A stretch of 64,000 nt of DNA from Clostridia bacterium. GTDB taxonomy: Bacteria > Bacillota > Clostridia > Christensenellales > Aristaeellaceae. Under the pieces are notes generated by a model that had not been told where the DNA came from, ran no database searches, and was given only the letters and a program-made list of their open reading frames with translations. This document shows, piece by piece, positions 17,182 through 25,196 of the stretch; the stretch's first letter is position 1, and each line of letters begins with the position of its first letter. Location of the stretch: NCBI GenBank assembly GCA_017524615.1, contig JAFXVJ010000042.1, forward strand, positions 1 to 64,000, in the 5' to 3' direction. The translations under genes were made by a program, and so were the position numbers.

Positions 17182-17885
17182 AAGCCGATCACCAGCCCGG
17201 GGAACACTGCCTGAGCGCCGGGATACACGTTTCTCGCCTCCGCCGCCAGCGTTTCCGGATCGTGCGTTACCGGCAGATGTGTCAAATACAGCGCTTTCGC
17301 CTGGGCTTCCAGCGCCAGGCGGGCAGCGCCGGCCGCGCTCATATGGGGCTTATTCTCCGCCCATTCCCCGGACAGGAAAGCGGCGTCCGCCAGCAGCGCG
17401 TCCGCCCCACGGGCAAATCCCGCTAGGTTGGGGCAGTCGTTGGTATCGCCGGTGAATACCAGCGTTTTTTCCCCGTCGGTGATCCGAAGGGCCCGGCAAG
17501 GCACCGGATGCCGCACCGGCAACGTAGTGATCCGCAGCCCCATGAGAGAGAGCTCCTCCGGATAGGGGGCCACGTCAAAAGCGGGGCAGGAAAGCAATTC
17601 CCGGAAGGGAGAATGATCCTCCGGCGGCACGTATACGGGCAGGGTCTTCCCCCGCTGCTCCAGATAATACCGCATCACCAGCAGATCACAGGCATGATCG
17701 TAATGCAGGTGGGACAAAAGCACGCCTGCCAGCTCCGCCGGATCCGTGAAGCGCATCAATTGGCCAAAGATGCCCGATCCGCAGTCCATCAGCAGCGCCT
17801 GTCCGTCCTTTTCCAGCAGATACCCGCTGGTGGCCCCTCCGGCGCAGGGATAGGGCCCATGGCAGCCCAATACGCGCAGCCGCAC
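17178..17885 (-). CDS. metallo-beta-lactamase-fold hydrolase, YhfI-like
   Basis: A 235-residue MBL-fold hydrolase of the ribonuclease Z-like group. Metal-binding features are LLSHLHYDHACDL, VRHPVP, FTGDTND and a late LTHLP. The opening GCHGPYPCAGGATSGYLL is typical of the YhfI subgroup. The start is GTG, with GGAGG eight bases before it. It lies between walJ (17 bases upstream) and comEC (4-base overlap). The substrate of this subgroup is unknown; a nucleic-acid or phosphodiester substrate is inferred from the fold. Confidence 0.85.
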   Translation of the reverse strand: MRLRVLGCHGPYPCAGGATSGYLLEKDGQALLMDCGSGIFGQLMRFTDPAELAGVLLSHLHYDHACDLLVMRYYLEQRGKTLPVYVPPEDHSPFRELLSCPAFDVAPYPEELSLMGLRITTLPVRHPVPCRALRITDGEKTLVFTGDTNDCPNLAGFARGADALLADAAFLSGEWAENKPHMSAAGAARLALEAQAKALYLTHLPVTHDPETLAAEARNVYPGAQAVFPGLVIGL

Positions 17886-17902
17886 GGCAGATTCCTCCTT
17901 GT

Positions 17903-18703
17903 TCAGTCGATTTCAAATTTCCGGCTCACCCGGTCCCGCCAGGCAACGCCCAGACCGATATCCTCATTGAGCCGGACGCCTGCCTGCCCCAGCCGTTCCA
18001 CCGCTGTGTTCAGCGCCAGCTCGGGGGTATTGTTTTCCCCGCTCAAATGCCCAAGCATCACCTGCCGAACGCCGGATTCATACAGCGTGAGCAGGGCTTC
18101 CGCGCTGGCGGCATTGGATAAATGGCCGTGATTGCCCAGAATACGCTGCTTGAGATACAGGGAATAATGCGGGTTGCGCATCAGCAGCTCCGGATCGTGG
18201 TTGCTTTCCAGCAGCAGCACATCGGTGCCGCCGAGGATTTTCAGCACGCTTTTTTTCACGTAGCCCATATCCGTAGCGGTGGCCACGCTGCGCCCCCCGA
18301 AAAACACCCGATAGCCCACCGGATCCGCCGCGTCGTGAGGAATGGAGAAGGGATACAGCGCCAGATCGCCGATATAAAAGTCCTCTTCGTCTTCCACGAT
18401 CCGCCTGTTGCGGGGATCCACCTGCCCCACCGTGCGGGCCATGGCGTTCCAGGTGCGCTCGTTTGCGTAAATGGGCACGTGATACTTCCGGCTGAGGATG
18501 CCCACGCCCTTCACATGGTCGCTGTGCTCATGGGTGACGGCAATGCCGTTGAGGGTTTCCGGTAGGACGCCGATTTCTCTGAGCGCGCCTTCGACGGCCT
18601 TGCCCGGCATGCCCGCGTCGATCAGGATCCGGGTGTCTCCCGCGCCGATGAACAGCGCGTTTCCGCTGCTCCCGCTGAACAGCGGGCAAAACGTAAATCG
18701 CAT
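17903..18703 (-). CDS. walJ: WalJ/YycJ-type MBL hydrolase
   Basis: A 266-residue MBL-fold protein of the YycJ/WalJ family, in relatives a 5'-3' exonuclease-like enzyme linked to DNA repair and to the walRK region. Seen are the opening FCPLFSGSSGNA, the metal site VTHEHSDHVKG, the central ATDMGYV and LESNHD, and HLSGENN. The usual walRK genes are absent; here it heads an operon with comEC. GGAAAGGAA precedes the ATG. Confidence 0.9.
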   Translation of the reverse strand: MRFTFCPLFSGSSGNALFIGAGDTRILIDAGMPGKAVEGALREIGVLPETLNGIAVTHEHSDHVKGVGILSRKYHVPIYANERTWNAMARTVGQVDPRNRRIVEDEEDFYIGDLALYPFSIPHDAADPVGYRVFFGGRSVATATDMGYVKKSVLKILGGTDVLLLESNHDPELLMRNPHYSLYLKQRILGNHGHLSNAASAEALLTLYESGVRQVMLGHLSGENNTPELALNTAVERLGQAGVRLNEDIGLGVAWRDRVSRKFEID

Positions 18704-18742
18704 ACAGGTTCCTTTCCGGTGTCAGCGTCAATTTTCACCTGT

Positions 18743-18771
18743 ATTATAATCAAAATGGACCGGAATGGCAA
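18743..18771 (-). promoter_or_regulatory. sigma-A promoter of the walJ-comEC operon
   Basis: On the minus strand: TTGCCA (18771-18766), a 17-bp spacer and TATAAT (18748-18743), about 40 bases upstream of the walJ start. Confidence 0.75.
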
Positions 18772-18786
18772 GCCGAACAAAGAAAA

Positions 18787-18829
18787 AACGGGCCGCGCGG
18801 CCCTCTTTTGTCAAGCCGCGCAGCCCGTT
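18787..18829 (-). terminator. terminator of the YtrA-type ABC operon
   Basis: A 15-bp stem with one mismatch (left arm 18787-18801, right arm 18815-18829, core CGCGCGGC/GCCGCGC) and, on the minus strand, a TTTTTTCTTTG tail. It lies just after the permease gene and just before the walJ promoter. Confidence 0.85.
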
Positions 18830-18844
18830 TCTGCGGATAAAGCA

Positions 18845-19591
18845 TTACACGCTCAGTTTCCGTTCCATGATCTGGGCGGTGATTTCATACATGATCCCGG
18901 CCAGCACCAGATTGACCGCGCCGCGGACCACCAATTTCAGGTTGTAGTCGGCAATGCCCGCGGTCGTCATCCCCGTCAGCCAGCCAATCAGCCACGACAG
19001 CACCAGGAACAGCGCGAAGCTCAGCAAGCCATTGTGCTTTTTCCCATTGAGCAGGGCGGCGCTGACCACGTCGGCCAGATACGCGAGCGTCACCGTCATG
19101 ATCCAGCCGGCCAGGAGGCTGAAGATAAAGGCGGCAAAGCCCGCCGTATCCAAGCGGATCTGATCGTTCATGGAATGAATGAACTGCTGTACGAAATCCC
19201 ATATTTCGTTAATGGCGTTCGATCGCCAGAACAAAAGCGTGATGTCCAGCGCACCCAAGGCGAAATAAAACGCTCCCGCGGTCAGAATGGACAGCCCGTT
19301 TTCCAGCACCTTGGCGCCCAGGATGCGATGGCAGCTGTTGGGCGTCATGAACAGCATGTAGCTTTGCTTGGTGTTCATATCCCGGTGCAGCGTCAGCACG
19401 CTTCCCAGCCCCATCATCATCACGCCGCCCACCGCCAGCAGCGTCAGCAGAACGATGCAAACGGTCAAGGCAGTCTTCGCCTCCGTATACAGAGAGATCA
19501 AATATCCGATTTCCACCGCCGCGGTGATGCCCAGCAGGATTAGTTTGGTGACCAGGGTTTTCCTGAATTCATATTTCATCAGCTTCAACAT
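18845..19591 (-). CDS. ABC transporter membrane protein
   Basis: A 248-residue integral membrane protein with about six predicted helices (for example LILLGITAAVEIGYLISLY, the VCIVLLTLLAVGGVMMMGL stretch and FALFLVLSWLIGWLTGM). The opening MLKLMKYEFRKT is typical of ABC-2 type permeases. It lies five bases after the ATPase gene and completes a YtrA-type exporter operon. Substrate unknown; relatives act in antibiotic or cell-wall stress responses. Confidence 0.8.
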   Translation of the reverse strand: MLKLMKYEFRKTLVTKLILLGITAAVEIGYLISLYTEAKTALTVCIVLLTLLAVGGVMMMGLGSVLTLHRDMNTKQSYMLFMTPNSCHRILGAKVLENGLSILTAGAFYFALGALDITLLFWRSNAINEIWDFVQQFIHSMNDQIRLDTAGFAAFIFSLLAGWIMTVTLAYLADVVSAALLNGKKHNGLLSFALFLVLSWLIGWLTGMTTAGIADYNLKLVVRGAVNLVLAGIMYEITAQIMERKLSV

Positions 19592-19596
19592 GGCGA

Positions 19597-20295
19597 TTAT
19601 TCCTCCGTATGCCCGTAAATCTGCCGATACCGATCGGCCATGGACACGCCCATCTCCGTGCGCATCTCTTCCAAATCCACGTTTTCCACCAACTTGCCTT
19701 TCTGGATAAACACAGCCCGATCGGCAACGGCCTCCATTTCCTCCACCAAATGGCTGGACACGAGCAGCAGCTTTTCTTCCGTGGCATATTGCAGAATGCA
19801 GCGGCGCATTTCATCCCGCGCCAGCAGATCAATGCCGTTGAAGGGCTCATCCAGCATGTACACCTGGGCGTCCCGGGCGATGGTGACGGCGATTTTCAGC
19901 TTGGCCATCATGCCGGAGGAGAGGGTGCTGGTCTTCATCTCCTCGGTCAGTTCCATCTGCCTCAGCAGATCCAGATAGCTGTCATAAGAAAAATCATCGA
20001 AGAAATCCGCGTAGTATTTCCCCACGTCCTTCACCGTCATCCAGGAATAGAAATAGGGCTCGGTAGACATATAGGCAATGTGTTTGCGGCTTTCGATGTT
20101 TACCGGCTGGCCCTGGAAGAGGATCTGGCCGGAGGTGGGCTTGATAAGCCCCGCCGCCATTTTCATCCAGGTGGTTTTGCCGCTGCCGTTCGGGCCCAGC
20201 ATGGCATACACATGGCCCTTTTCCAGCGACAGGCTGATATGATCCACCGCCGCCAGCGTGCCGAACATTTTGGTAACCGATTTGCTTTCCAGCAT
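19597..20295 (-). CDS. ABC transporter ATP-binding protein, YtrB-like
   Basis: A 232-residue cytoplasmic ATPase. Walker A is GPNGSGKTT (near residue 34), Walker B is VYMLDEPFNGID, and the H-loop is SSHLVEEM. The signature motif is LSSGMMAKL rather than LSGGQ, a form common in exporter ATPases of this kind. It overlaps no neighbour and is preceded by GGAGG within the regulator's last codons. It should energise the adjacent permease. Confidence 0.92.
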   Translation of the reverse strand: MLESKSVTKMFGTLAAVDHISLSLEKGHVYAMLGPNGSGKTTWMKMAAGLIKPTSGQILFQGQPVNIESRKHIAYMSTEPYFYSWMTVKDVGKYYADFFDDFSYDSYLDLLRQMELTEEMKTSTLSSGMMAKLKIAVTIARDAQVYMLDEPFNGIDLLARDEMRRCILQYATEEKLLLVSSHLVEEMEAVADRAVFIQKGKLVENVDLEEMRTEMGVSMADRYRQIYGHTEE

Positions 20296-20297
20296 GT

Positions 20298-20651
20298 TTA
20301 TACATCCTCCTTTAAGATCAGCCGGGCCGCCTCCTGCCGGGAAACGCCCAGGGTGTCCATGGTGCTTAAAAACCTTTCTGCCGCCTGCCTGGCCATTTCC
20401 CAGCGCACCGCGGCTATCCGGTCCGCATCGCCGGTCACATAGGTGCCCATGCCCCGGCGGGTTTCACACAGGCCCTCCTTCTCCAATTCCTGATAGACCC
20501 GTGCGGCGGTATTGGGATTGATGGAAAAAGCCAGCGCCAGGTCCCGCCCCCCAGGCAGCTTTTCCCCTGGCAGCCGTTTGCCCACGGCAATATCTGTCTT
20601 CAGCGCCGTCATCACCTGCAGCCAGATGGGGCTCATCGGATCGAATTGCAT
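20298..20651 (-). CDS. GntR-family repressor, YtrA subfamily
   Basis: A 117-residue regulator. The winged-helix region includes IWLQVMTALKTDIAVGKRLPGEKLPGGRDLA, then INPNTAARVYQELEKEGL and RRGMGTYV. A short C-terminal helical tail and the absence of an effector-binding domain define the YtrA subfamily, which represses its own ABC transporter operon. The ATG at 20651 has GAGGAGG six bases upstream; an in-frame GTG slightly upstream would overlap that site. A palindromic operator covers its -10. Confidence 0.9.
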   Translation of the reverse strand: MQFDPMSPIWLQVMTALKTDIAVGKRLPGEKLPGGRDLALAFSINPNTAARVYQELEKEGLCETRRGMGTYVTGDADRIAAVRWEMARQAAERFLSTMDTLGVSRQEAARLILKEDV

Positions 20652-20672
20652 TGGCCACCTCCTCACAGTGCT

Positions 20673-20700
20673 TTAGTGCACTATGCGCATAGTACACTAA
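20673..20700. promoter_or_regulatory. palindromic operator of the YtrA-type operon
   Basis: A 28-bp near-perfect palindrome with arms TTAGTGCACTATG and CATAGTACACTAA. The only mismatched pair is C20679 against A20694. It covers the -10 hexamer of the operon promoter, so bound repressor would block RNA polymerase. The fit to a YtrA-type site is by position and symmetry, not by a verified consensus. Confidence 0.75.
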
Positions 20701-20717
20701 TATTCTAAAAATGTCAA
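20689..20717 (-). promoter_or_regulatory. sigma-A promoter of the YtrA-type operon
   Basis: On the minus strand: TTGACA (20717-20712), a 17-bp spacer and TACTAT (20694-20689), inside the palindromic operator. Confidence 0.8.
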
Positions 20718-20772
20718 TACCCTTTTCAAAAAATTTATATAGAGAGTCAGGAAGAAAGAAAAGACCATTCCT

Positions 20773-20886
20773 GTCATATTGAGCGACAGCGGAACGGAGC
20801 TGAAAGATCTATTCCCCGTTTTAACGATCCACGCACAGATCCCTCGGCTGCGCTTCGCCTCCCGGCTCCGCTGCGCTCGGGATGAC
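20773..20886. repeat. intergenic hairpin element (dispersed-repeat type)
   Basis: The ends are imperfect inverted repeats: GTCATATTGAGCG (20773-20785) and CGCTCGGGATGAC (20874-20886) pair in 11 of 13 positions. Inner arms continue with CAGCGGA...CGGAG and AGATCT/AGATCC around a loop near 20811-20838. Similar GTCAT..GAGCG...AGATCT text is widespread as intergenic repeats in bacteria. It has no coding capacity and lies between the YtrA promoter and the comF 3' end. Confidence 0.6.
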
Positions 20887-20950
20887 GCCGAAGGGGTTTT
20901 CGCTTCGCCTCCCGGCATGGCTTTGCCCGGGATGACGCCGAAGGGGTTTC
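20851..20950. repeat. two tandem 50-bp direct repeats
   Basis: Units 20851-20900 and 20901-20950 are each exactly 50 bases. They are identical at the start (CGCTTCGCCTCCCGGC) and over the last part (GGGATGACGCCGAAGGGGTTT), and differ only in a central stretch of about 12 bases and the final base. They overlap the right end of the hairpin element, as though that end had been duplicated. Confidence 0.8.
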
Positions 20951-21046
20951 GTTTCCCTCTCAATTCGTGAAGAACCCGTGATTTTCTTTTCTGTTCAGTC
21001 TCCGGAAGAACAGCTCCTGTTTTTCAATTCCACGCGGAAAACAGCA

Positions 21047-21796
21047 TCAGTTGGACGGCTTCTTTCTGTAAACCACGGCGCAGACGCACAGCGAAACGCT
21101 CTTCGCGCCCGCCTGCTTCAGCGCTTTGGCACAGGCACAGGCGGTGCTGCCGCTGGTGCGCACATCATCCACCAGCAGCACCCGCAGATCCGTAGGGCTC
21201 TCCCGGCAGGAAAACGCGCCGCTGACGTTGGCCTGGCGCTTTCGCAGCGGCAAACGGCTTTGCGGACGGCGATAGGTATCCCGCCGGAGCAGCTCGCGGA
21301 CAGGGATCCCCGTTTGGGCCGACAGATCCCGGCACAGCAACAGCGCCTGGTTGCAGCCGCGTTCTCTTTCCCGCCGGGGATGCAGCGGCACCGGCACAAG
21401 GCAGTCGAAATCCCTGTCTTTCAGGCTCTCTGCCATGGCATGCGACAAAAGAGGACGCGCCTCGTCGCAGGCGCCGAATTTGAAAGCATGGATCAGCTGG
21501 CGCACCGCGCCGCCGTAACGATAAGGCGCATACACTGCCTGAATGGGTTTCATCAGCGGCGATTGGCAAAAGGCGCAGGGATGGCCCTTGCGCACCGGCA
21601 TCAGGCACCGGTCGCAGGCCTCCGCCGGCACCCGCAGCCGGCGGATCTCCTCCCGGCAGGCGTCGCACAGGCAATCCGTCGTATCCGCCAATCGCGGATG
21701 GCCGCAGCACAGGCAATGAGAACCGCGGGGATACAAAAGTTCAAGGAGGCTTTGATAAACGCGCCGCAAAGGATCCGCGCTTTTCAGCCGGAGCAC
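21047..21796 (-). CDS. comF: ComF family phosphoribosyltransferase-like protein
   Basis: A 249-residue protein of the ComF family, required for DNA uptake in Bacillus. The N-terminal zinc-finger part has CxxC pairs (HCLCCGHP, CLCDACREE, CDRCLMP, PCAFCQSP). The C-terminal phosphoribosyltransferase fold has VLLVDDVRTSGST. The likely start is GTG at 21796, because GGAGG lies ten bases upstream; the in-frame ATG seven codons earlier would place that GGAGG inside the coding sequence. It is a single gene here, away from the usual comFA. Confidence 0.9.
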   Translation of the reverse strand: MLRLKSADPLRRVYQSLLELLYPRGSHCLCCGHPRLADTTDCLCDACREEIRRLRVPAEACDRCLMPVRKGHPCAFCQSPLMKPIQAVYAPYRYGGAVRQLIHAFKFGACDEARPLLSHAMAESLKDRDFDCLVPVPLHPRRERERGCNQALLLCRDLSAQTGIPVRELLRRDTYRRPQSRLPLRKRQANVSGAFSCRESPTDLRVLLVDDVRTSGSTACACAKALKQAGAKSVSLCVCAVVYRKKPSN

Positions 21797-21966
21797 GGCG
21801 GCCTCACCTCCTTCCATTCATTCCCTCTGTTGGTGGTATAACGCTGCCATCCGGGCCCCGCCGGGATGAAAAACGGGGGCTGCTCCGTTATGATCCTGAT
21901 TCCTGCCCTGCCAGCCGTTCGCGGCCCGGCCGGACGGATCGCCTGCCCGAGGCGGATTTCACCATG

Positions 21967-21975
21967 ATTATAGCA
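21967..21975 (-). promoter_or_regulatory. extended -10 promoter of comF
   Basis: On the minus strand TGCTATAAT is an extended -10 without a recognisable -35. It implies a leader of about 160 bases before comF, in which I see no defined riboswitch. Confidence 0.45.
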
Positions 21976-22072
21976 CAGTGAACGCGTATTCGCCACCCCG
22001 TATCCATCCGCATCGATGACCGCGCTGTCATCCCGGTCCGCCGCTGAAAACCCATAAAATTCCACGTTTTAC
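21976..22072. other. intergenic stretch between divergent comF and GntR promoters
   Basis: Nothing recognisable apart from the flanking promoters; together with the comF leader (21797-21966) this is a gene-free tract of about 340 bases. Confidence 0.4.
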
Positions 22073-22101
22073 TTGACACGATTGTACAAAAACTGTATTA
22101 T
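22073..22101 (+). promoter_or_regulatory. sigma-A promoter of the FadR-type regulator
   Basis: TTGACA (22073-22078), a 17-bp spacer containing TTGTACAA, and TATTAT (22096-22101), 40 bases before the GTG start. Confidence 0.75.
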
Positions 22102-22116
22102 ATTTATTGTATACAA
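22082..22116. promoter_or_regulatory. candidate GntR operator pair
   Basis: TTGTACAA (22082-22089, in the promoter spacer) and TTGTATACAA (22107-22116, just after the -10) are both palindromic and share the TTGT...ACAA form of FadR-type operators. They flank the -10, which suggests autorepression by the adjacent regulator. This is inference. Confidence 0.5.
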
Positions 22117-22140
22117 ATTTGGTTTCAGGGAGGGTTCAAC

Positions 22141-22833
22141 GTGCCGTTTCAAGCCTTCGACACCAGCCTGGAAAGCCGTCCCATCCGGGATATCGCTTAT
22201 GAACAGCTCAAGCACGCCATTATTACCGGCCAAATCCCCGCCGGGTCCCGCATCGTGGAAACGGTGTACGCCGATCAGCTGCACATCAGCCGCACGCCTC
22301 TGCGGGAAGCGCTGCGCAAGCTGGAGCGGGACGGTCTGGTGGAATATGTGCTGCACCGGGGCGTGGTGGTGCGCGCGTTCACCATCGACGATATCGACGA
22401 AATTTTTACGATCCGAAACGCCATGATGATGCTGATCCTGCCTTCTGTGGTGCAAAACGCCACAGCGGAAAAAATACAGGAGCTGCGGGATATCCTCAAG
22501 CAAATGGATGCTGAGTATGAGCGGGCGGACGCCGAGGCCCTGGCCATCAGCAACCGCCTGTTCCACGGCACCATGGAACATATCTCCGATAAGCTGCGCA
22601 TCCTGCGGGTGATCGACAGCCAGGAGGAGTATATCAAGCGTTTCCAGGCCACCACCATCGCTTCCGTGGTGCGCCGCACCAACGCCCATCAGGAGCATCA
22701 CGATATGGTGAACCTGCTGGAAAAGAAGGACCTGGACGGCCTGAAGATCCTGTTCCAGCATCATTTTGAAGAAAGCAAGGAAACCTGCCTGAGCGCCGTG
22801 CGCGAGAAAAAGCTGATCGAAATCAACGAATAA
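22141..22833 (+). CDS. GntR-family regulator, FadR subfamily (FCD domain)
   Basis: A 230-residue transcription factor. The N-terminal winged helix has IAYEQLKHAIITGQIPAGSR followed by YADQLHISRTPLREALRKLE. The C-terminal all-helical FCD ligand domain (about 90-220) has metal-binding-type residues in NRLFHGTMEHI and AHQEHHDMV. The start is GTG after GGGAGGG. It lies 12 bases upstream of pepF, so it may be co-transcribed with it. Effector unknown; family members sense carboxylic acids. Confidence 0.9.
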   Translation: MPFQAFDTSLESRPIRDIAYEQLKHAIITGQIPAGSRIVETVYADQLHISRTPLREALRKLERDGLVEYVLHRGVVVRAFTIDDIDEIFTIRNAMMMLILPSVVQNATAEKIQELRDILKQMDAEYERADAEALAISNRLFHGTMEHISDKLRILRVIDSQEEYIKRFQATTIASVVRRTNAHQEHHDMVNLLEKKDLDGLKILFQHHFEESKETCLSAVREKKLIEINE

Positions 22834-22845
22834 GGAGGATTCCCG

Positions 22846-24639
22846 ATGGATTACACCTGGGATTTATCCGTTTTGTACCGTGATTTTGACGATCCGAAAA
22901 TTGAAAGCGATTTTGCCGCTCTGAAGCAGAAATGCGCGCAGCTGCAAGCCATGTGCCGGCAGGCCGCCCAGCAGGATCCCGATCCCTTGTCCACGCTGGA
23001 AGCCCTGTGCGACGGCATGGAGGACATCCACTCATGGATGGAGCCCCTGAGCAGCTTCGCCAGCCTGACCCTTGCCACCGAGGCAACCAACGAACGGGCG
23101 CAGCAGCTGATGGACCGGCTGGAGGCATTTTCGGTAGAGATATCTCTGCTGTCCTCCGGGATCACCCGCTATATCGGCGGTCTTCCGGACCTGGAAGCGA
23201 TGATCCGGCAAAGCGATAAGCTGAAAAAGGTGGATTTCTACCTCCGCCAGAACCGGGAGGAAGCCGCACACCTGATGGATCCGGCCATCGAAGAATGGAT
23301 GCTGCGCATGTCCATCACCGGAAGCAGCGCCTTTTCCACCCTGCGGGACAAGCTGGACGCCACGCTGCTGGTGGACTACCGGGGCAAGCAGCTGCCCCTG
23401 TCCGCCGTGCGCGCCATGGCCTACGATCCCGATCCCCAGGTGCGCAAGGACGCCTATGAAGCCGAATTGGCCGCCTATACCAAGATCGAAATCCCCATGG
23501 CCGCCTGCCTCAACGGAATCAAGGGCGAAGCGCTGACTATGATCGACGCCCAGCATTTTTCTTCCGTGCTGGATCAGACCCTGTTCTATTCCAACATGGA
23601 TCGGGAAACCCTGGATGCCATGCTCACCGCCATGGACGAATCCCTGCCCGCTTTCCGTCGGTATATGCGCAAAAAGGGTCAGCTGCTGGGCCACGAAAAC
23701 GGCCTGCCCTTTTATGATCTGTTCGCGCCCCTGTCTCCCGAAGGCTTCACGCCCCGGCGCTACACCATCGAGGAAGCCCGGGACAAGCTGCTCACGGAAA
23801 TGGGCAAATTCACCCCGGAGATGGCCGCCTTCATCGACGGCGCTTTCCGGGATCGCTGGATCGATGTGTTCCCCCGGGAGGGCAAGGGCGGCGGCGCGTT
23901 CTGCGCCGGACTGCACACCCTGGATCAAAGCCGGGTGCTCACCAATTTTGACGGCTCCTTCTCCGATGTCAGCACCTTGGCGCACGAATTGGGCCATGCC
24001 TGGCATAACCGCTGCATGGCCTCTCTCCCCTCCGTGATGACCGACGCGCCCATGCCCCTGGCCGAAACGGCCTCTATTTTCAACGAAACCGTGCTGGCCC
24101 ATGCCATGCTGGACAGCGCTCCTCAGCAGGAACGCTTCACCATCCTGGAAGGCCTCCTCAGCGACGCCAATCAAACCATCGTGGATATTTACAGCCGGTA
24201 CCTGTTTGAATCCGCCGTCATTGATCAGCGGAAGGACCGCACCCTGCCAGCAAAGGAACTGAAAGCCCTGATGCTGGACGCGCAGGAAAAAACCTACGGC
24301 GACGGCCTGGATCCGGACTGCCGCCACCCCTACATGTGGGCCTGCAAGAGCCATTACTACATCCCCGGGCTGGCCTTCTATAATTTCCCCTACGCCTTCG
24401 GCCAGCTGTTCAGCGCCGGAGTGTATGCCATTTATCGCCGGGAAGGCGCTTCCTTTGTGCCCCGGTACAATCAATTACTGCGCTCCTGCGGCTCCATGAA
24501 GGTGTACGACGTGGCCAGGAGCGTGGGGATCGACGTCCGCGACCCGGACTTCTGGCGCGCCTCTCTCAGGGGGTATACCGAGAAAGTGGATGAATTCATC
24601 GCCCTGGCGGATGAACTAATGCCGCAATCGAAATCCTGA
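22846..24639 (+). CDS. pepF: oligoendopeptidase F (M3 metallopeptidase)
   Basis: A 597-residue cytoplasmic zinc peptidase that cuts short peptides. The HExxH motif is in TLAHELGHAWHNR near residue 381, followed by the family ETASIFNE segment that supplies the third zinc ligand. The N-terminal region (LSVLYRDFDDPK) and C-terminal RSVGIDVRDPDFWRASL are typical of PepF. AAGGAGG precedes the ATG. It lies directly after the FadR-type regulator. Confidence 0.95.
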   Translation: MDYTWDLSVLYRDFDDPKIESDFAALKQKCAQLQAMCRQAAQQDPDPLSTLEALCDGMEDIHSWMEPLSSFASLTLATEATNERAQQLMDRLEAFSVEISLLSSGITRYIGGLPDLEAMIRQSDKLKKVDFYLRQNREEAAHLMDPAIEEWMLRMSITGSSAFSTLRDKLDATLLVDYRGKQLPLSAVRAMAYDPDPQVRKDAYEAELAAYTKIEIPMAACLNGIKGEALTMIDAQHFSSVLDQTLFYSNMDRETLDAMLTAMDESLPAFRRYMRKKGQLLGHENGLPFYDLFAPLSPEGFTPRRYTIEEARDKLLTEMGKFTPEMAAFIDGAFRDRWIDVFPREGKGGGAFCAGLHTLDQSRVLTNFDGSFSDVSTLAHELGHAWHNRCMASLPSVMTDAPMPLAETASIFNETVLAHAMLDSAPQQERFTILEGLLSDANQTIVDIYSRYLFESAVIDQRKDRTLPAKELKALMLDAQEKTYGDGLDPDCRHPYMWACKSHYYIPGLAFYNFPYAFGQLFSAGVYAIYRREGASFVPRYNQLLRSCGSMKVYDVARSVGIDVRDPDFWRASLRGYTEKVDEFIALADELMPQSKS

Positions 24640-24704
24640 TAAAGCGCCAGCAATCCGCCCAATCAGGGCTTCATATCAAATGAAACAGCAAGGAGAAAGC
24701 CATC

Positions 24705-25196
24705 ATGCAAGCATTGAAATCGCAGATTCTGGAGATTTTATCGGCAGACTGCCGCATCCCTCTGGAGCGTATTGCCATCATGACGGGCGCGGAATTATCC
24801 CAGGTAGCCCAGGCCATTGATGAGATGGAAAAGGACCGGGTGATCCTGCAGTATTCCCCCATCATCAATTGGGACCGCACCCCGCGGGAGCGGGTGGAGG
24901 CCATGATCGAGGTGAAGGTAACGCCCCAGCGGGACATGGGCTTTGACGCCATCGCGGGCCGGATTTACCGGTTTGACGAAGTGAAAAGCGTGTTCCTCAT
25001 GAGCGGCAGCTATGACCTGTTGGTGCTGGTGGAAGCCCGGACGCTGAAGGATCTGGCCCTGTTCGTTTCCGAAAAGCTGAGCACCCTGGAATCCGTCACC
25101 GGCACATCCACCAGCTTCGTCCTCAAGCGCTACAAGCAGGACGGCGTGATCTTTGTCGGCGAAACGACCGATAAGCGATTGGCGGTGTCTCCGTGA
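24705..25196 (+). CDS. Lrp/AsnC-family regulator, AlaR-like
   Basis: A 163-residue protein with an N-terminal helix-turn-helix (IPLERIAIMTGAELSQVAQAIDEMEKDRVI) and a C-terminal ligand-binding RAM domain (GFDAIAGRIYRFDEVKSVFLMSGSYDLLVLVEA). It overlaps the following aminotransferase by four bases (GTGA). In Bacillus the equivalent pair, alaR-alaT, controls alanine aminotransferase; the arrangement suggests the same here. AAGGAG precedes the start. Confidence 0.9.
   Translation: MQALKSQILEILSADCRIPLERIAIMTGAELSQVAQAIDEMEKDRVILQYSPIINWDRTPRERVEAMIEVKVTPQRDMGFDAIAGRIYRFDEVKSVFLMSGSYDLLVLVEARTLKDLALFVSEKLSTLESVTGTSTSFVLKRYKQDGVIFVGETTDKRLAVSP

Noticed and set aside
14914..17214. Open frame of 766 codons antisense to comEC
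   Set aside because: His/Gln/Arg-rich shadow typical of the reverse strand of GC-rich genes; comEC is unambiguous.
20851..20950. Tandem 50-bp repeats as a CRISPR array
   Set aside because: Only two contiguous units with divergence in the middle, no spacers of regular length and no cas genes.
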